Shown here: positions 17,638 to 26,015 of the stretch, piece after piece
Numbering within the stretch: the first letter of the stretch is position 1
Layout: every line of letters begins with the position of its first letter
Notes under the pieces: generated by a model
Databases searched by the model: none
What the model was told of the DNA's origin: nothing
Seen by the model: only the letters and a program-made list of their open reading frames with translations
Source of the DNA: Burkholderia puraquae
GTDB lineage: Bacteria; Pseudomonadota; Gammaproteobacteria; Burkholderiales; Burkholderiaceae
Assembly: GCF_002099195.1 (NCBI RefSeq)
Contig: NZ_NBYX01000011.1
Span: 1 to 64,000 of the forward strand
Direction: 5' to 3'
DNA length: 64,000 nucleotides
Position numbers and translations under genes: made by a program

Positions 17638-17919
17638 ATGAATGGCTATTTTTTGATGTTCTTGCTTTTATTGATCGTCTTGAGTGCACTTATTGTGTAC
17701 TCGAACTGGAGGCGCATTAAATACATGCGCGCAAAAAACTACCAGTGGTATCGGGAAACGTACCCTGACGCAGTGCGCGGAAGTCGAGTCATGTGTCGCA
17801 GTTGCGGCAACGACCGAATTCATGCTCGCAACGTTATGCAGCGCACGTTTATGCGGGAGCACTTCTGTAGCCAATGCGGCGAAAGTCTTTACTACAGCCC
17901 GGAAGGTACGGTGCGTTAA
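17638..17919 (+). CDS. single-pass membrane protein with a zinc ribbon
   Basis: A 93-residue protein: residues 4-21 are a membrane helix, followed by a basic stretch and a CxxC...CxxC zinc ribbon (Cys53, 56, 77, 80). The start is fixed by ggaggg about 8 bases upstream. It probably tethers a zinc-binding head to the inner face of the membrane. Family not recognised; codon use is less GC-biased than in the surrounding genes. Confidence 0.7.
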   Translation: MNGYFLMFLLLLIVLSALIVYSNWRRIKYMRAKNYQWYRETYPDAVRGSRVMCRSCGNDRIHARNVMQRTFMREHFCSQCGESLYYSPEGTVR

Positions 17920-18161
17920 CGTTGCGGCCATATCGAACTACGCTGTATGCCGACGGGCGCCAGAGGATTGAGCATTAGACGATCGCGTAGCTGTCGTCGC
18001 GCGTCAGGCCAGCACACCGGGTCATTCTGCATCTTCCTTTGTTGCGTCATCCCAGTCTGACCGCATCGGCCGGCCGCATACTTGAACGTCCACGGGTTCC
18101 CCTGGCGCGTGAGCTGAACTGGTGGCGCCATCCGGTTGAAGAGTCGCTTTCCCGACGCTTC

Positions 18162-18189
18162 TTGCCCGACATCGTTTTTTCAGTATAAT
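18162..18189 (+). promoter_or_regulatory. sigma-70-like promoter
   Basis: TTGCCC (18162-18167), a 16-base spacer and a perfect TATAAT (18184-18189). It faces the hypothetical gene at 18367, leaving a leader of about 170 bases. Confidence 0.65.
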
Positions 18190-18196
18190 GAACCAA

Positions 18197-18290
18197 CGTT
18201 CGGAATGTCGAACGCAAGAAGTCCAGCATCCAGAGTCGGATTTTCCGACGCCAACCTGCCCTCCCGGGCAAGGTGGACGCCTTTGAGGCG
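18197..18290 (+). promoter_or_regulatory. four consecutive hairpins in a long leader
   Basis: Directly after the promoter the leader holds four perfect small stems: cgttcg/cgaacg (18197-18214), gtcgg/ccgac (18235-18249), tgccc/gggca (18257-18270) and cgcc/ggcg (18278-18290). No T-run follows. This could be a structured 5' untranslated region controlling the downstream gene, or part of a small RNA. I do not recognise a known riboswitch. Confidence 0.45.
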
Positions 18291-18366
18291 ATGCGGCCGA
18301 TTTACGGCAACGAAACGGGAGCAGCATGGCTGGCACCGGTTCGATAACCACTCATCCGGAGCAACC

Positions 18367-18699
18367 ATGCGTCAAGCTACCTCTGCTTCCCACCCGGCAG
18401 TCTGTGAAGACTGGTCGCACTTCCTTCCAGGTTTCACGTTGACGCATACGGTTCATCTCGTATCGAGATTGAATCCGGGCATTGTCTCGACAGCGGCTGC
18501 CGTACTCGAAGGTGAAACCGCCACGGTTGACCGTTGGGCCATCGCCCGCTGTGGCGACGTTCTCGAGCAAAAAATCGTTCTCGGGGAAATGACGGAAGGG
18601 CAAGCGGTTCGACTGCGCGAACGGCTTGCCGCGCTCGATGGTGTGCTCCGCACGAGGATGGAGCATCACTTCGTTCGGGGCGGGTCGGCTGCCTCCTGA
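18367..18699 (+). CDS. hypothetical protein, 110 residues
   Basis: Starts at an ATG with ggagc 5-9 bases upstream. The C-terminal half (EGETATVDRWAIARCGDVLE and on through VRLRERLAALDGVL) looks like a small alpha-beta fold with a helical end, of the kind found in short regulatory proteins, but I do not recognise the family. It follows a strong promoter and a long structured leader. No close neighbour suggests a role. Confidence 0.55.
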   Translation: MRQATSASHPAVCEDWSHFLPGFTLTHTVHLVSRLNPGIVSTAAAVLEGETATVDRWAIARCGDVLEQKIVLGEMTEGQAVRLRERLAALDGVLRTRMEHHFVRGGSAAS

Positions 18700-18925
18700 T
18701 AACGCATCGGGGCTCGGCCGTTAGACGATGGATTCTCGTCGTCGGCGTATCGGCTGAAAAGGGCAGGCAATGATCCCCTCCCTAGTCGAAAATTGGACCA
18801 GATCAAACAGGCGGCGTCAGATCGGCTGACACAGTTCGGCCATTTCAAGTCGTTCGCCCGTGTCCGCAATGCCACCGGCCGAATCGAGCGAGGTATTCCT
18901 CGGGGTGCGCACGAACCAGAAAAAC

Positions 18926-18981
18926 TTGACAGTGAGAGCATATGCTCCTAGTCTTGCTTGAAGGGAGCATATGCTCTCACT
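18926..18981 (+). promoter_or_regulatory. promoter with double palindromic operator for the NmrA/SDR cluster
   Basis: A TTGACA -35 element (18926-18931) runs into agtgagagcatatgctcc (18931-18948), mirrored exactly by ggagcatatgctctcact (18964-18981). Each half contains the perfect 12-bp palindrome gagcatatgctc (18936-18947 and 18965-18976), centres 29 bp apart. Both copies lie between the -35 element and the start codon at 19000, as expected for repression. The MarR gene at 21237 is the obvious candidate ligand. Confidence 0.75.
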
Positions 18982-18999
18982 TTCGAACGGAGCGAAGCG

Positions 19000-19881
19000 A
19001 TGAACGAGGCCGAGATTCTTGTGAGCGGTGCAACCGGACGGACCGGAGGTATTGCTATTGACGAACTGCTCACGATGGGCAAACGCGTGCGGGCATATGT
19101 GCGCACGGATGACGATCGAGCGGCCGCCCTGAGGCGGCGCGGTGTCGATATCGCGATCGGGGACTTCACCGACATCAACGACATTCGGGCAGCGATGGAA
19201 GGAATCCGGTCGGCCTATTTCCTTCATCCAATCGCGCCGGGAATCATTGGGGCCGCAGCCTATTTCGCGCAGGCAGCAAAGGAAGCGGGCGTCACGGCGA
19301 TCGTCAACATGTCGCAGATTTCCGCACGCCGGGAGTCGACGAGCCACGCAGCACAGGATCACTGGGTTTCCGAGCAGGTCTTTGATTGGTCAGATGTCGC
19401 GACTACGCATTTGCGCCCCACCTTCTTCGCCGATTGGCTCGTCTATCCGCATTTTGCAAAGGAAATCCAGGCCACGAGGAAGATTGAATTTCCCTTTGGC
19501 AACGGCCGTCACGCGCCCATTGCCACCGACGATCAGGGACGCGTCATCGCTCATGTCCTCGCCAACCCCGAAGGCCACGAGGGCAAGACCTACACGCTCC
19601 ACGGCCCCGTCGAGATGAACCATGTCGAGATCGCAGCCGCGATGAGCGAGGTTCTCGGCATCCGGATCGAATACGCGCCGACTTCCATCGAGGAATTCCG
19701 AATCAAGATGGAAACCCTTTACAAGTTTCCGCCGTTCCTCACGCAGCATCTGGTCGAAGTTGCGCAGAACTACCGCGACGGCATTTTTTCGGGTACCAAC
19801 GATGTCGTCGAGAAAATCACCGGGAAGCCGCCGCTTTCGGTCCAGCAGTTCGTCGCCAAGAATCGATCCGCATTCGCGTGA
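19000..19881 (+). CDS. NmrA-like NAD(P)-binding protein (atypical SDR)
   Basis: A 293-residue protein with the N-terminal dinucleotide loop SGATGRTGG and downstream NmrA-type features (RGVDIAIGDFTDINDIRAAM, LRPTFFADWLVYP). Members reduce quinones or sense NADP(H)/oxidants. ATG at 19000 has ggag 7-10 bases upstream. It is the first gene under the double palindromic operator and is followed by the SnoaL-like and SDR genes. Confidence 0.85.
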   Translation: MNEAEILVSGATGRTGGIAIDELLTMGKRVRAYVRTDDDRAAALRRRGVDIAIGDFTDINDIRAAMEGIRSAYFLHPIAPGIIGAAAYFAQAAKEAGVTAIVNMSQISARRESTSHAAQDHWVSEQVFDWSDVATTHLRPTFFADWLVYPHFAKEIQATRKIEFPFGNGRHAPIATDDQGRVIAHVLANPEGHEGKTYTLHGPVEMNHVEIAAAMSEVLGIRIEYAPTSIEEFRIKMETLYKFPPFLTQHLVEVAQNYRDGIFSGTNDVVEKITGKPPLSVQQFVAKNRSAFA

Positions 19882-19912
19882 ACAGATCCTTAAAACGAAT
19901 CGAGGTTTGAAA

Positions 19913-20287
19913 ATGTCAATCACTCAAGACGAGCGGCACCCGTTTCTCGATGATCTGACGGCTGACGCGGAACTGGTCAGCTCAGTGTTGCGCGTTCCCG
20001 TTATCGGGCGCGACGAAATCCGGCTCGCCGTCGACGCCGTCGGAACCTTCTACGCGTCACAGACGCCCACGTTTCTTCAAACCGTCGGCTCGCGGCTTTT
20101 TCTTGAATACGAGGCTGTTCTGACGAGCGGCGAGAAGTTGAGCGCGGTCGTTGTGGTCGATCGCAACGCCGACGGATCGGTGCCGCGAGTCAGTGTACGG
20201 ATGAGCCCGCTTGGCGCTGTACTGACGCTCGCCACCCATCTGCGGGGGGCGCTCTCGAAGCAGTTACCGGAAAACGTCTTTCTTTGA
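19913..20287 (+). CDS. SnoaL-like / NTF2-fold protein
   Basis: A 124-residue protein fitting the SnoaL-like cone-shaped fold: N-terminal helices followed by a curved sheet (TVGSRLFLEYEAVLTSGEKL, SAVVVVDRNADGSVPRVSV). Such proteins are small isomerases or hydrolases, or binding proteins. It lies 31 bp after the NmrA-like gene, likely in one transcript. No catalytic residues can be assigned. Confidence 0.65.
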   Translation: MSITQDERHPFLDDLTADAELVSSVLRVPVIGRDEIRLAVDAVGTFYASQTPTFLQTVGSRLFLEYEAVLTSGEKLSAVVVVDRNADGSVPRVSVRMSPLGAVLTLATHLRGALSKQLPENVFL

Positions 20288-20359
20288 ACCGAGCACGCGC
20301 GGGCTGGCGGCGGGCGTTGACTCGCACCCGGCATGCGGCTTTTGAAAGAGGAGCATGTG

Positions 20360-21073
20360 ATGGATATCAAGAACGCCACCGTCTTCATCACCGGTGCCAA
20401 TCGCGGCCTGGGTCTGGCTTTTGCGCGAGAGGCGCGTCGTCGCGGGGCGGCGAAAGTTTATGCGGGCATGCGCAACACGAGTGGCTTCGACGAGCCGGGC
20501 GTTGTGCCGGTCAGGATTGATGTCACGGATACGGCGTCGATCGCCGAAGCCGCGAAACTGGCGGCGGATACGACTGTGCTGGTCAACAACGCGGGGATTG
20601 CCGCCTTGATCGACGGGCCTCTGGCGGCCGACATGGAAGCGCAATCCGCCCGCATGTTCGATACCAACTACTACGGCGTAGTGCGCGTCACACAGGCCTT
20701 CGAACAGATATTGGCGGCCCAGCCGCATGCTGCCATCATCAACGTGCTTTCCGATATCGTGTGGCTTCCGCGGCCCTATCTCACACCGTATGCCGCCTCG
20801 AAGGCCGCAGCGTGGAGTTACACAAACCAGCTTCGCCTTTATCTGCACGAGCGTGGCATCCAGGTTCTCGGCCTGCACGTCGGGTTCGTGGATACCGACC
20901 TGACCAACGGCATTGACGTGCCCAAAGCCAGTCCGGAGGACGTCGTGCGACAGACTTACGACGCGCTCGCCTTCGGCAAGAGCGAGGTTATGGCCGACAA
21001 GGGGACAGCGGTGCTGAAAAGCACGCTTGCGGCCGAGATACCCGGCTACATCACACCACCTGCAGGGCTTTGA
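20360..21073 (+). CDS. short-chain dehydrogenase/reductase
   Basis: A 237-residue classical SDR: TGANRGLG cofactor loop (residues 11-18), NNAG at about 77-80, and the catalytic YAASK with the preceding serine in INVLSD. The start is at 20360, with aggag 7-11 bases upstream. Third gene of the cluster controlled by the double operator. Substrate not evident. Confidence 0.88.
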   Translation: MDIKNATVFITGANRGLGLAFAREARRRGAAKVYAGMRNTSGFDEPGVVPVRIDVTDTASIAEAAKLAADTTVLVNNAGIAALIDGPLAADMEAQSARMFDTNYYGVVRVTQAFEQILAAQPHAAIINVLSDIVWLPRPYLTPYAASKAAAWSYTNQLRLYLHERGIQVLGLHVGFVDTDLTNGIDVPKASPEDVVRQTYDALAFGKSEVMADKGTAVLKSTLAAEIPGYITPPAGL

Positions 21074-21236
21074 ACACCGCGGATGACACGGGGCGGCTGC
21101 GGCAGCGAGACATGCGGTGCGCGGATCGCCGTACGCCAGCGCCGCCGCTCCCGGCTTTCATCGAAAGACACCGCCACACCTTCGCGCGACGCACGCTTAG
21201 CGTTCGCGCCACTAACCGCAATCAGGAGTAGAACAG

Positions 21237-21698
21237 ATGTTGCCTGTCAACCAGCCGCTTGGAATCGATCAATGCAACTGCTTCGCCGTAAGGAAGGCGA
21301 GCAGGCAGATCTCGCGACTCTACGATAGCCATCTTGAGCCCGTGGGCCTGCGCATCACGCAATTCCTCACCCTGGCCGCGCTGAACGAGGTGGGAAGTAC
21401 CCCGGTCAACGCCCTTGCGGAACGGCTCGATATCGAACGAACGGCGATGGGGAAAATGGTTGGCTTCCTGGAACGCGACGGCTTCGTCACGATCAAGCCG
21501 TCGCCCACGGACGGCCGAAGTCGCCTTATCGAGCTCACCGAGGAAGGGCGGCGCCTGCACGAAAGGGCGGCTCCTCTCTGGCGGGAGGCGCAACGGAAGT
21601 TTGAGCAACTGAATGGCGTAGACAACGTTACGGCGTTGCGGGAGGGGTTGAGAGGGGTGGTCGTCGGCGACGTGTCGATGCATTCGTCAGAAGGCTAA
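21237..21698 (+). CDS. MarR-family regulator with N-terminal cysteine pair
   Basis: A 153-residue MarR protein: the winged helix is at residues 55-105 (NALAERLDIERTAMGKMVGF, wing with PTDGRSRLIEL). Near the N-terminus QCNCFAVRKASRQISRLYD has two cysteines, as in the redox- or quinone-sensing MarR proteins whose Cys residues are oxidised by ligands. aggag precedes the ATG. It probably represses the NmrA/SnoaL/SDR genes through the double palindrome at 18931-18981; no copy of that palindrome lies before its own start. Confidence 0.85.
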   Translation: MLPVNQPLGIDQCNCFAVRKASRQISRLYDSHLEPVGLRITQFLTLAALNEVGSTPVNALAERLDIERTAMGKMVGFLERDGFVTIKPSPTDGRSRLIELTEEGRRLHERAAPLWREAQRKFEQLNGVDNVTALREGLRGVVVGDVSMHSSEG

Positions 21699-21787
21699 GC
21701 TTCCGGATGCATTGCGACGGCAACATGATTCGTGAAACCAATCCTCATTCGAGGAAGGGCTATGAACCTCCTGTCACCATCGGGAGC

Positions 21788-22000
21788 ATGAGCGCACCGG
21801 ATTCCGAACTTGCCCGCAAAGCGGCGGCCCTCGCCGCGCAGGCTCATTCGAGGCCGCTCCTCAATCATGTCCATCGGACATGGTGGTTTGCGGAGTTCAT
21901 CGGCAAGAAGCGGCAAATGAAATGCGATCGCGAACTGGTTTATCTTGCATCGCTGCTTCACGACCTGGGTTTGTCCGAGGATCATGCTGCGGATACCGCC
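21788..22000 (+). pseudogene. HD-domain protein, truncated at the metal-island junction
   Basis: The frame reads like the start of an HD-domain hydrolase: HSRPLLNHVHRTWWFAEFIG, then LVYLASLLHDLGLSEDH with the HD pair intact. After about 21995 it loses family resemblance and runs antisense into the end of the copper ATPase gene (stop at 22003). The missing C-terminal two thirds is not found elsewhere in the window. This marks a recombination boundary of the 22-27 kb island. Confidence 0.7.
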
Positions 22001-22002
22001 GC

Positions 22003-24450
22003 TCAAACTTTGGCGTTACGCAACCTCAGCGCGTTCGAGATGACAGACGCGGAACTCAAACTCATCGCAAGCGCCGCAATCATCGGCGAGAGCAGCAGCC
22101 CCGTGAACGGGTAAAGCACCCCGGCCGCCAACGGAACCCCAAGCGCGTTGTACACGAACGCGAAGCCAAGATTCTGCTTCATGTTCGCGACAGTTGCCTC
22201 TGACAGCTCTCGCGCCCGCGCAATACCGCGCAAGTCTCCCTTGACGAGCGTCACCTGAGCGCTGCTCATCGCCACGTCCGTGCCTGTTCCCATGGCCACG
22301 CCGACATCGGCCTTGGCAAGCGCGGGGGCGTCGTTGATGCCGTCGCCAGCCATCGCCACGACATGCCGGGCTTGCTGAAGCCGTGTCACCAGGTCGAGCT
22401 TGTCGGCAGGCTTCACCTCGCCATGGAATTCATCGACGCCGAGCTTCTCGGCCACGGCCTTGGCCGTGACCACGCCGTCACCGGTCGCCATCACGACGCG
22501 AATACCGTTCTCCTTCAATGTCGAAAGCGCTTCCGGCGTCGTCGTCTTTATCGGGTCGGCGACTGCCAGCAGCCCGGCCAAGCCGCCGTCGACCGCCAGG
22601 TACATGACGCTGGCGCCTTGCGCGCGCATGCCGTCCGCCTCCTTGGCCAGCGATTCGACGGAGACGGCGTCAGTCTGCATCAGCGCGGTGTTGCCAAGCG
22701 CTAGCTTCCTGCCAGCGACCAATCCTCTCACGCCGATACCCGTCGCGGATTCAAAGTTCTCGGCTCGGTCCAAAGTCAGGTTCTTCTCGCGGGCAGCCGC
22801 GACGATGGCCGCGGCAAGCGGATGCTCACTGCCCTGGTCGAGACTCGCCGCCAGACGAAGCACCTCGTCGGTCGCGTATCCGTTTGTGCCCACGGCCTGC
22901 TCGAAGGCTGGATGTCCCTCGGTCAGCGTTCCCGTCTTGTCGACAATCAGTACATCGACCTTTCGCAGATTTTCAATCGCGGCTGCATCGCGAAAGAGAA
23001 TCCCGGTGGTGGCTCCTTTGCCGCTTGCGACCATGATGGACATCGGTGTCGCAAGACCAAGCGCACAGGGGCACGCAATGATGAGCACTGCCACCGCATT
23101 GATGAGACCGAACACCCAGCTGGGCTCGGGCCCAAAGATGCCCCACACGAAGAACGTCAGAAGAGCGGCGCTGACGACTCCGACGACAAACACGCCGGCC
23201 ACCTTGTCGGCCATGCGCTGCATGGGTGCCCGGGACCGCTGCGCCTGCGCGACCATCTGCACGATTTGTGACAGCACCGTCTCGGAGCCGACCTTTTCCG
23301 AGCGGATGATGAGACTGCCTGTCGCGTTCATCGTCGCGCCAATGACGTGGTCGCCAACGCGCTTCGTGACGGGAATGGGTTCGCCGGTAATCATGGACTC
23401 GTCCAGCGAACTCGAGCCATCGGTTACCACGCCGTCCGTGGGGACTTTCTCGCCGGGCCGCACGCGAAGCAGGTCTCCCACATGCACATGGGACAACGGA
23501 ATGTCTTCCTCGGAACCGTCGGGGTTGATGCGTCGAGCCGTCTTGGGGGCGAGCCCGAGCAGTGCCTTGATGGCGGCGGACGTTTGCGAGCGGGCCTTTA
23601 GTTCGAGCAACTGCCCGAGAAGCGTCAGCGAAATGATGACCGCCGCTGCTTCGAAATAGACGCTGACCCGGCCGTGCTCACTGTATGTTTCAGGAAACAC
23701 ACCGGGGAAGAGGGTGGCAATGACACTGTAGATATAGGCCGCGCCTGTCCCGAGGCCGATGAGCGTCCACATGTTGGGGCTGCGGTTCATGAATGAGCGC
23801 GCGCACCGCTCGAAAAACGGCAGGCCTGCCCACATGATGACCGGCGTAGAGACGACGAACTCGACCCAGCTTTCGGTGCCGGCATCCATCAATCCCAGGC
23901 GATGGCCAAACATCGCCAGCACGAAAACGACGACGGTCAGTGGCAACGTCCACCAGAATCGGCGTCGGAAATCGACCAGTTCCGGATTCTCGCCTTCGTC
24001 GACGCTGGGCAGAATCGGTTCCAGCGTCATGCCGCACTTCGGACATTGCCCAGGATGGTCCTGGCGAATTTCCGGGTGCATCGGGCACGTGTAGATGGTG
24101 CCCTCAGGCACTGCTCGTGGCTGCTCAATGGTCGAGGGCTCGACGTACTTGGACGGCGCAGCCTGGAATTTCGTCAAGCAAGCCTGGCTGCAGAACGCGT
24201 ACCACTTGCCATTGTGTTCGTGACGGAAGCGTGACCCATCGGCCACTGTCATTCCACAGACGGGGTCGCGAAGCGTATCCCCGGTACGAACGTGCTCGTC
24301 CTGGCCCTCATGGTGATGAGCATGCGCGTCGTGTCCGTGCCCGGCGGAATGGTCGTGCTTGTCCGTCTCACGTGCGTGATGCCCGCCCGATGACAAGTGC
24401 TCGGAAATCCGTTGGCGGTAAAGCTTGTCTTCGCCAGGTTGACCGCTCAT
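22003..24450 (-). CDS. copA: Cu(I)-translocating P1B-type ATPase
   Basis: An 815-residue heavy-metal ATPase. N-terminal order: His-rich tail (residues 24-50), YHS-type metal domain (DPVCGMTV...FCSQACLTKF), then a second TCPMHP...CPKCGM metal-binding domain, then the membrane core. CPC (IIACPCALGLATP), phosphorylation site DKTGTLTEG and hinge GDGINDAPAL are intact. The late helices carry the YN and MSLSS signatures of Cu(I) exporters (P1B-1). The start has aaaggag upstream. It exports copper from the cytoplasm, probably working with the Met-rich periplasmic protein upstream. Confidence 0.93.
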   Translation of the reverse strand: MSGQPGEDKLYRQRISEHLSSGGHHARETDKHDHSAGHGHDAHAHHHEGQDEHVRTGDTLRDPVCGMTVADGSRFRHEHNGKWYAFCSQACLTKFQAAPSKYVEPSTIEQPRAVPEGTIYTCPMHPEIRQDHPGQCPKCGMTLEPILPSVDEGENPELVDFRRRFWWTLPLTVVVFVLAMFGHRLGLMDAGTESWVEFVVSTPVIMWAGLPFFERCARSFMNRSPNMWTLIGLGTGAAYIYSVIATLFPGVFPETYSEHGRVSVYFEAAAVIISLTLLGQLLELKARSQTSAAIKALLGLAPKTARRINPDGSEEDIPLSHVHVGDLLRVRPGEKVPTDGVVTDGSSSLDESMITGEPIPVTKRVGDHVIGATMNATGSLIIRSEKVGSETVLSQIVQMVAQAQRSRAPMQRMADKVAGVFVVGVVSAALLTFFVWGIFGPEPSWVFGLINAVAVLIIACPCALGLATPMSIMVASGKGATTGILFRDAAAIENLRKVDVLIVDKTGTLTEGHPAFEQAVGTNGYATDEVLRLAASLDQGSEHPLAAAIVAAAREKNLTLDRAENFESATGIGVRGLVAGRKLALGNTALMQTDAVSVESLAKEADGMRAQGASVMYLAVDGGLAGLLAVADPIKTTTPEALSTLKENGIRVVMATGDGVVTAKAVAEKLGVDEFHGEVKPADKLDLVTRLQQARHVVAMAGDGINDAPALAKADVGVAMGTGTDVAMSSAQVTLVKGDLRGIARARELSEATVANMKQNLGFAFVYNALGVPLAAGVLYPFTGLLLSPMIAALAMSLSSASVISNALRLRNAKV

Positions 24451-24642
24451 TTGGCGCTCCTTTGCTCACCCATTCCGCTCCCATCGGACTCGTCGCCCTG
24501 CGCATTCGGTATTGCCGTGACGGCGGTGCGACTACGTGCGTCACCTTTACGGAGGCTAGCCGGTACATCCGTTGCGTGCAGTGAGACTATATTGCCAAAT
24601 CATCAGAGGGTGCCTGCCTCCTACCGCCTATCTCGAACGGTC

Positions 24643-25068
24643 TTACTTCTCGGCCGGATGCTCCTGCGCAGCCTGGCGGTCCATCATTGCCTGCATCATC
24701 ATTTCCATCATGTCCATGCGCTTTTCCATGCTTTCGTGTCGCGACGACATCGGCATGCCCGATGAATTGGCACCCATCATTCCCATCATGTTCATACCGT
24801 TCTGCATGACTTTCATCTGCTCGTCCATCAGGGCGGCGCGTTCCTGAGGCGTCTTCGCGTTCATCATCTTTTCGTGCATGGCACGCATGCTCTGCATTTG
24901 GTCGTCCGCTTCGCGGTTCGCCTTGCTTGGCGCTTTTGCGGCTGCTTTACTGGGATGATGGGCATCGTGAGCTGCATTGTCGGCGGCTGACGGCGTACCG
25001 GCGATTGCAACGGCACTGACCATGCCGAGCGTCGCAATTGCGATTGCGAGTTTTTGGGGAAATGCCAT
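24643..25068 (-). CDS. Met-rich periplasmic protein, probable copper binder
   Basis: A 141-residue exported protein. The signal peptide is LAIAIATLGMVSAVAIAG; the mature part has HDAHHPSKAAAK, then a helix full of methionines (MQSMRAMHEKMM, NGMNMMGMMG, MDMMEMMMQAMM). This pattern fits periplasmic copper chaperones or sponges. ATG at 25068 has GGAG 6 bases upstream; an in-frame ATG at 25080 overlaps that site. It is transcribed in the same direction as the copper ATPase and lies just upstream of it. Confidence 0.75.
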   Translation of the reverse strand: MAFPQKLAIAIATLGMVSAVAIAGTPSAADNAAHDAHHPSKAAAKAPSKANREADDQMQSMRAMHEKMMNAKTPQERAALMDEQMKVMQNGMNMMGMMGANSSGMPMSSRHESMEKRMDMMEMMMQAMMDRQAAQEHPAEK

Positions 25069-25352
25069 CTTGTTCTCCATGAGCATGGTTCTTGAGAGCC
25101 GGTCGAACCCTGAAACCACTCTATGCTCGCGCCCCTTCGATGGCTTGACGTGGCTCAACAAAGGAACGAACCGACTTCGTCATACGAATCGCAGCCGTGG
25201 AGCTAGCTGTGACCGGATGGGTGTATCAACCTGGGCATGCTGCGACAACGCAGCATTGACGTGCATCAACGCCGAGACCGGCCAGCTACTTACGATGGGT
25301 AGTGCACCCGTAAGCGGCGGAATGCCGCGGAATATCGAGCAGAGGCGCGCCC

Positions 25353-26015
25353 ATGTTGGAAAATTCGGCAGCAATCTCCGCGCGGCGCGGTCTGGCCCGC
25401 GCATTCCTGGCGGCCGCACTGGCGGTGTGCCTGCTTCCTTTCGCTGGATGCGGTTATAACGCCATCCAGAGTGAAGACGAGCAGGTGAAGGCCAGTTGGT
25501 CAGAAGTTCTAAATCAATATCAACGGCGTGCCGACCTTGTCCCCAACCTCGTCAACACGGTGAAGGGGTACGCGAACCAGGAAAAGGAAGTGCTCGTCAG
25601 TGTGACGGAGGCGCGGGCGCAAGTGGGCTCGATTCGCGCCACGCCCGAACTCATCGCCGACCCGCAGGCGTTCGCGAAGTTCGAGGCGGCGCAGGGGCAG
25701 CTCACGTCATCTCTGTCACGTTTGCTCGTGGTATCGGAGAACTATCCGCAATTGAAGTCGGATGCGAACTTCCGCGACCTGCAGGCGCAGCTCGAGGGTA
25801 CGGAAAATCGTATTTCCGTTGCTCGCAATCGATACATTCACTCCGTCCAGACGTACAACACGACGGTACGTTCGTTCCCGAATAATTTGACTGCAAAGGC
25901 GTTCGGCTATCTGGAACGACCCAACTTCTCAGTGAGCAACGAAGCCGAGATTTCCAAGCCGCCGCGGGTCGACTTCGGCTCGACGCCGGCATCTGCAGGC
26001 AGGGCATCCAATTGA
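25353..26015 (+). CDS. LemA family lipoprotein
   Basis: A 220-residue LemA protein: an N-terminal lipoprotein signal ends at FAGCGYN, followed by the family core EVLNQYQRRADLVPNLVNTV and the helical bundle through RYIHSVQTYNTTVRSFPNN. LemA-type proteins sit at the membrane, generally beside TPM-domain genes, and their role is poorly known. The stop overlaps the next gene's TTG start (TTGA). Divergent from the copper genes across about 285 bp. Confidence 0.88.
   Translation: MLENSAAISARRGLARAFLAAALAVCLLPFAGCGYNAIQSEDEQVKASWSEVLNQYQRRADLVPNLVNTVKGYANQEKEVLVSVTEARAQVGSIRATPELIADPQAFAKFEAAQGQLTSSLSRLLVVSENYPQLKSDANFRDLQAQLEGTENRISVARNRYIHSVQTYNTTVRSFPNNLTAKAFGYLERPNFSVSNEAEISKPPRVDFGSTPASAGRASN

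Noticed and set aside
24451..24640. Possible CueR dyad before the copper ATPase
   Set aside because: Looked for the typical CueR spacing and symmetry and did not find it in a convincing form.
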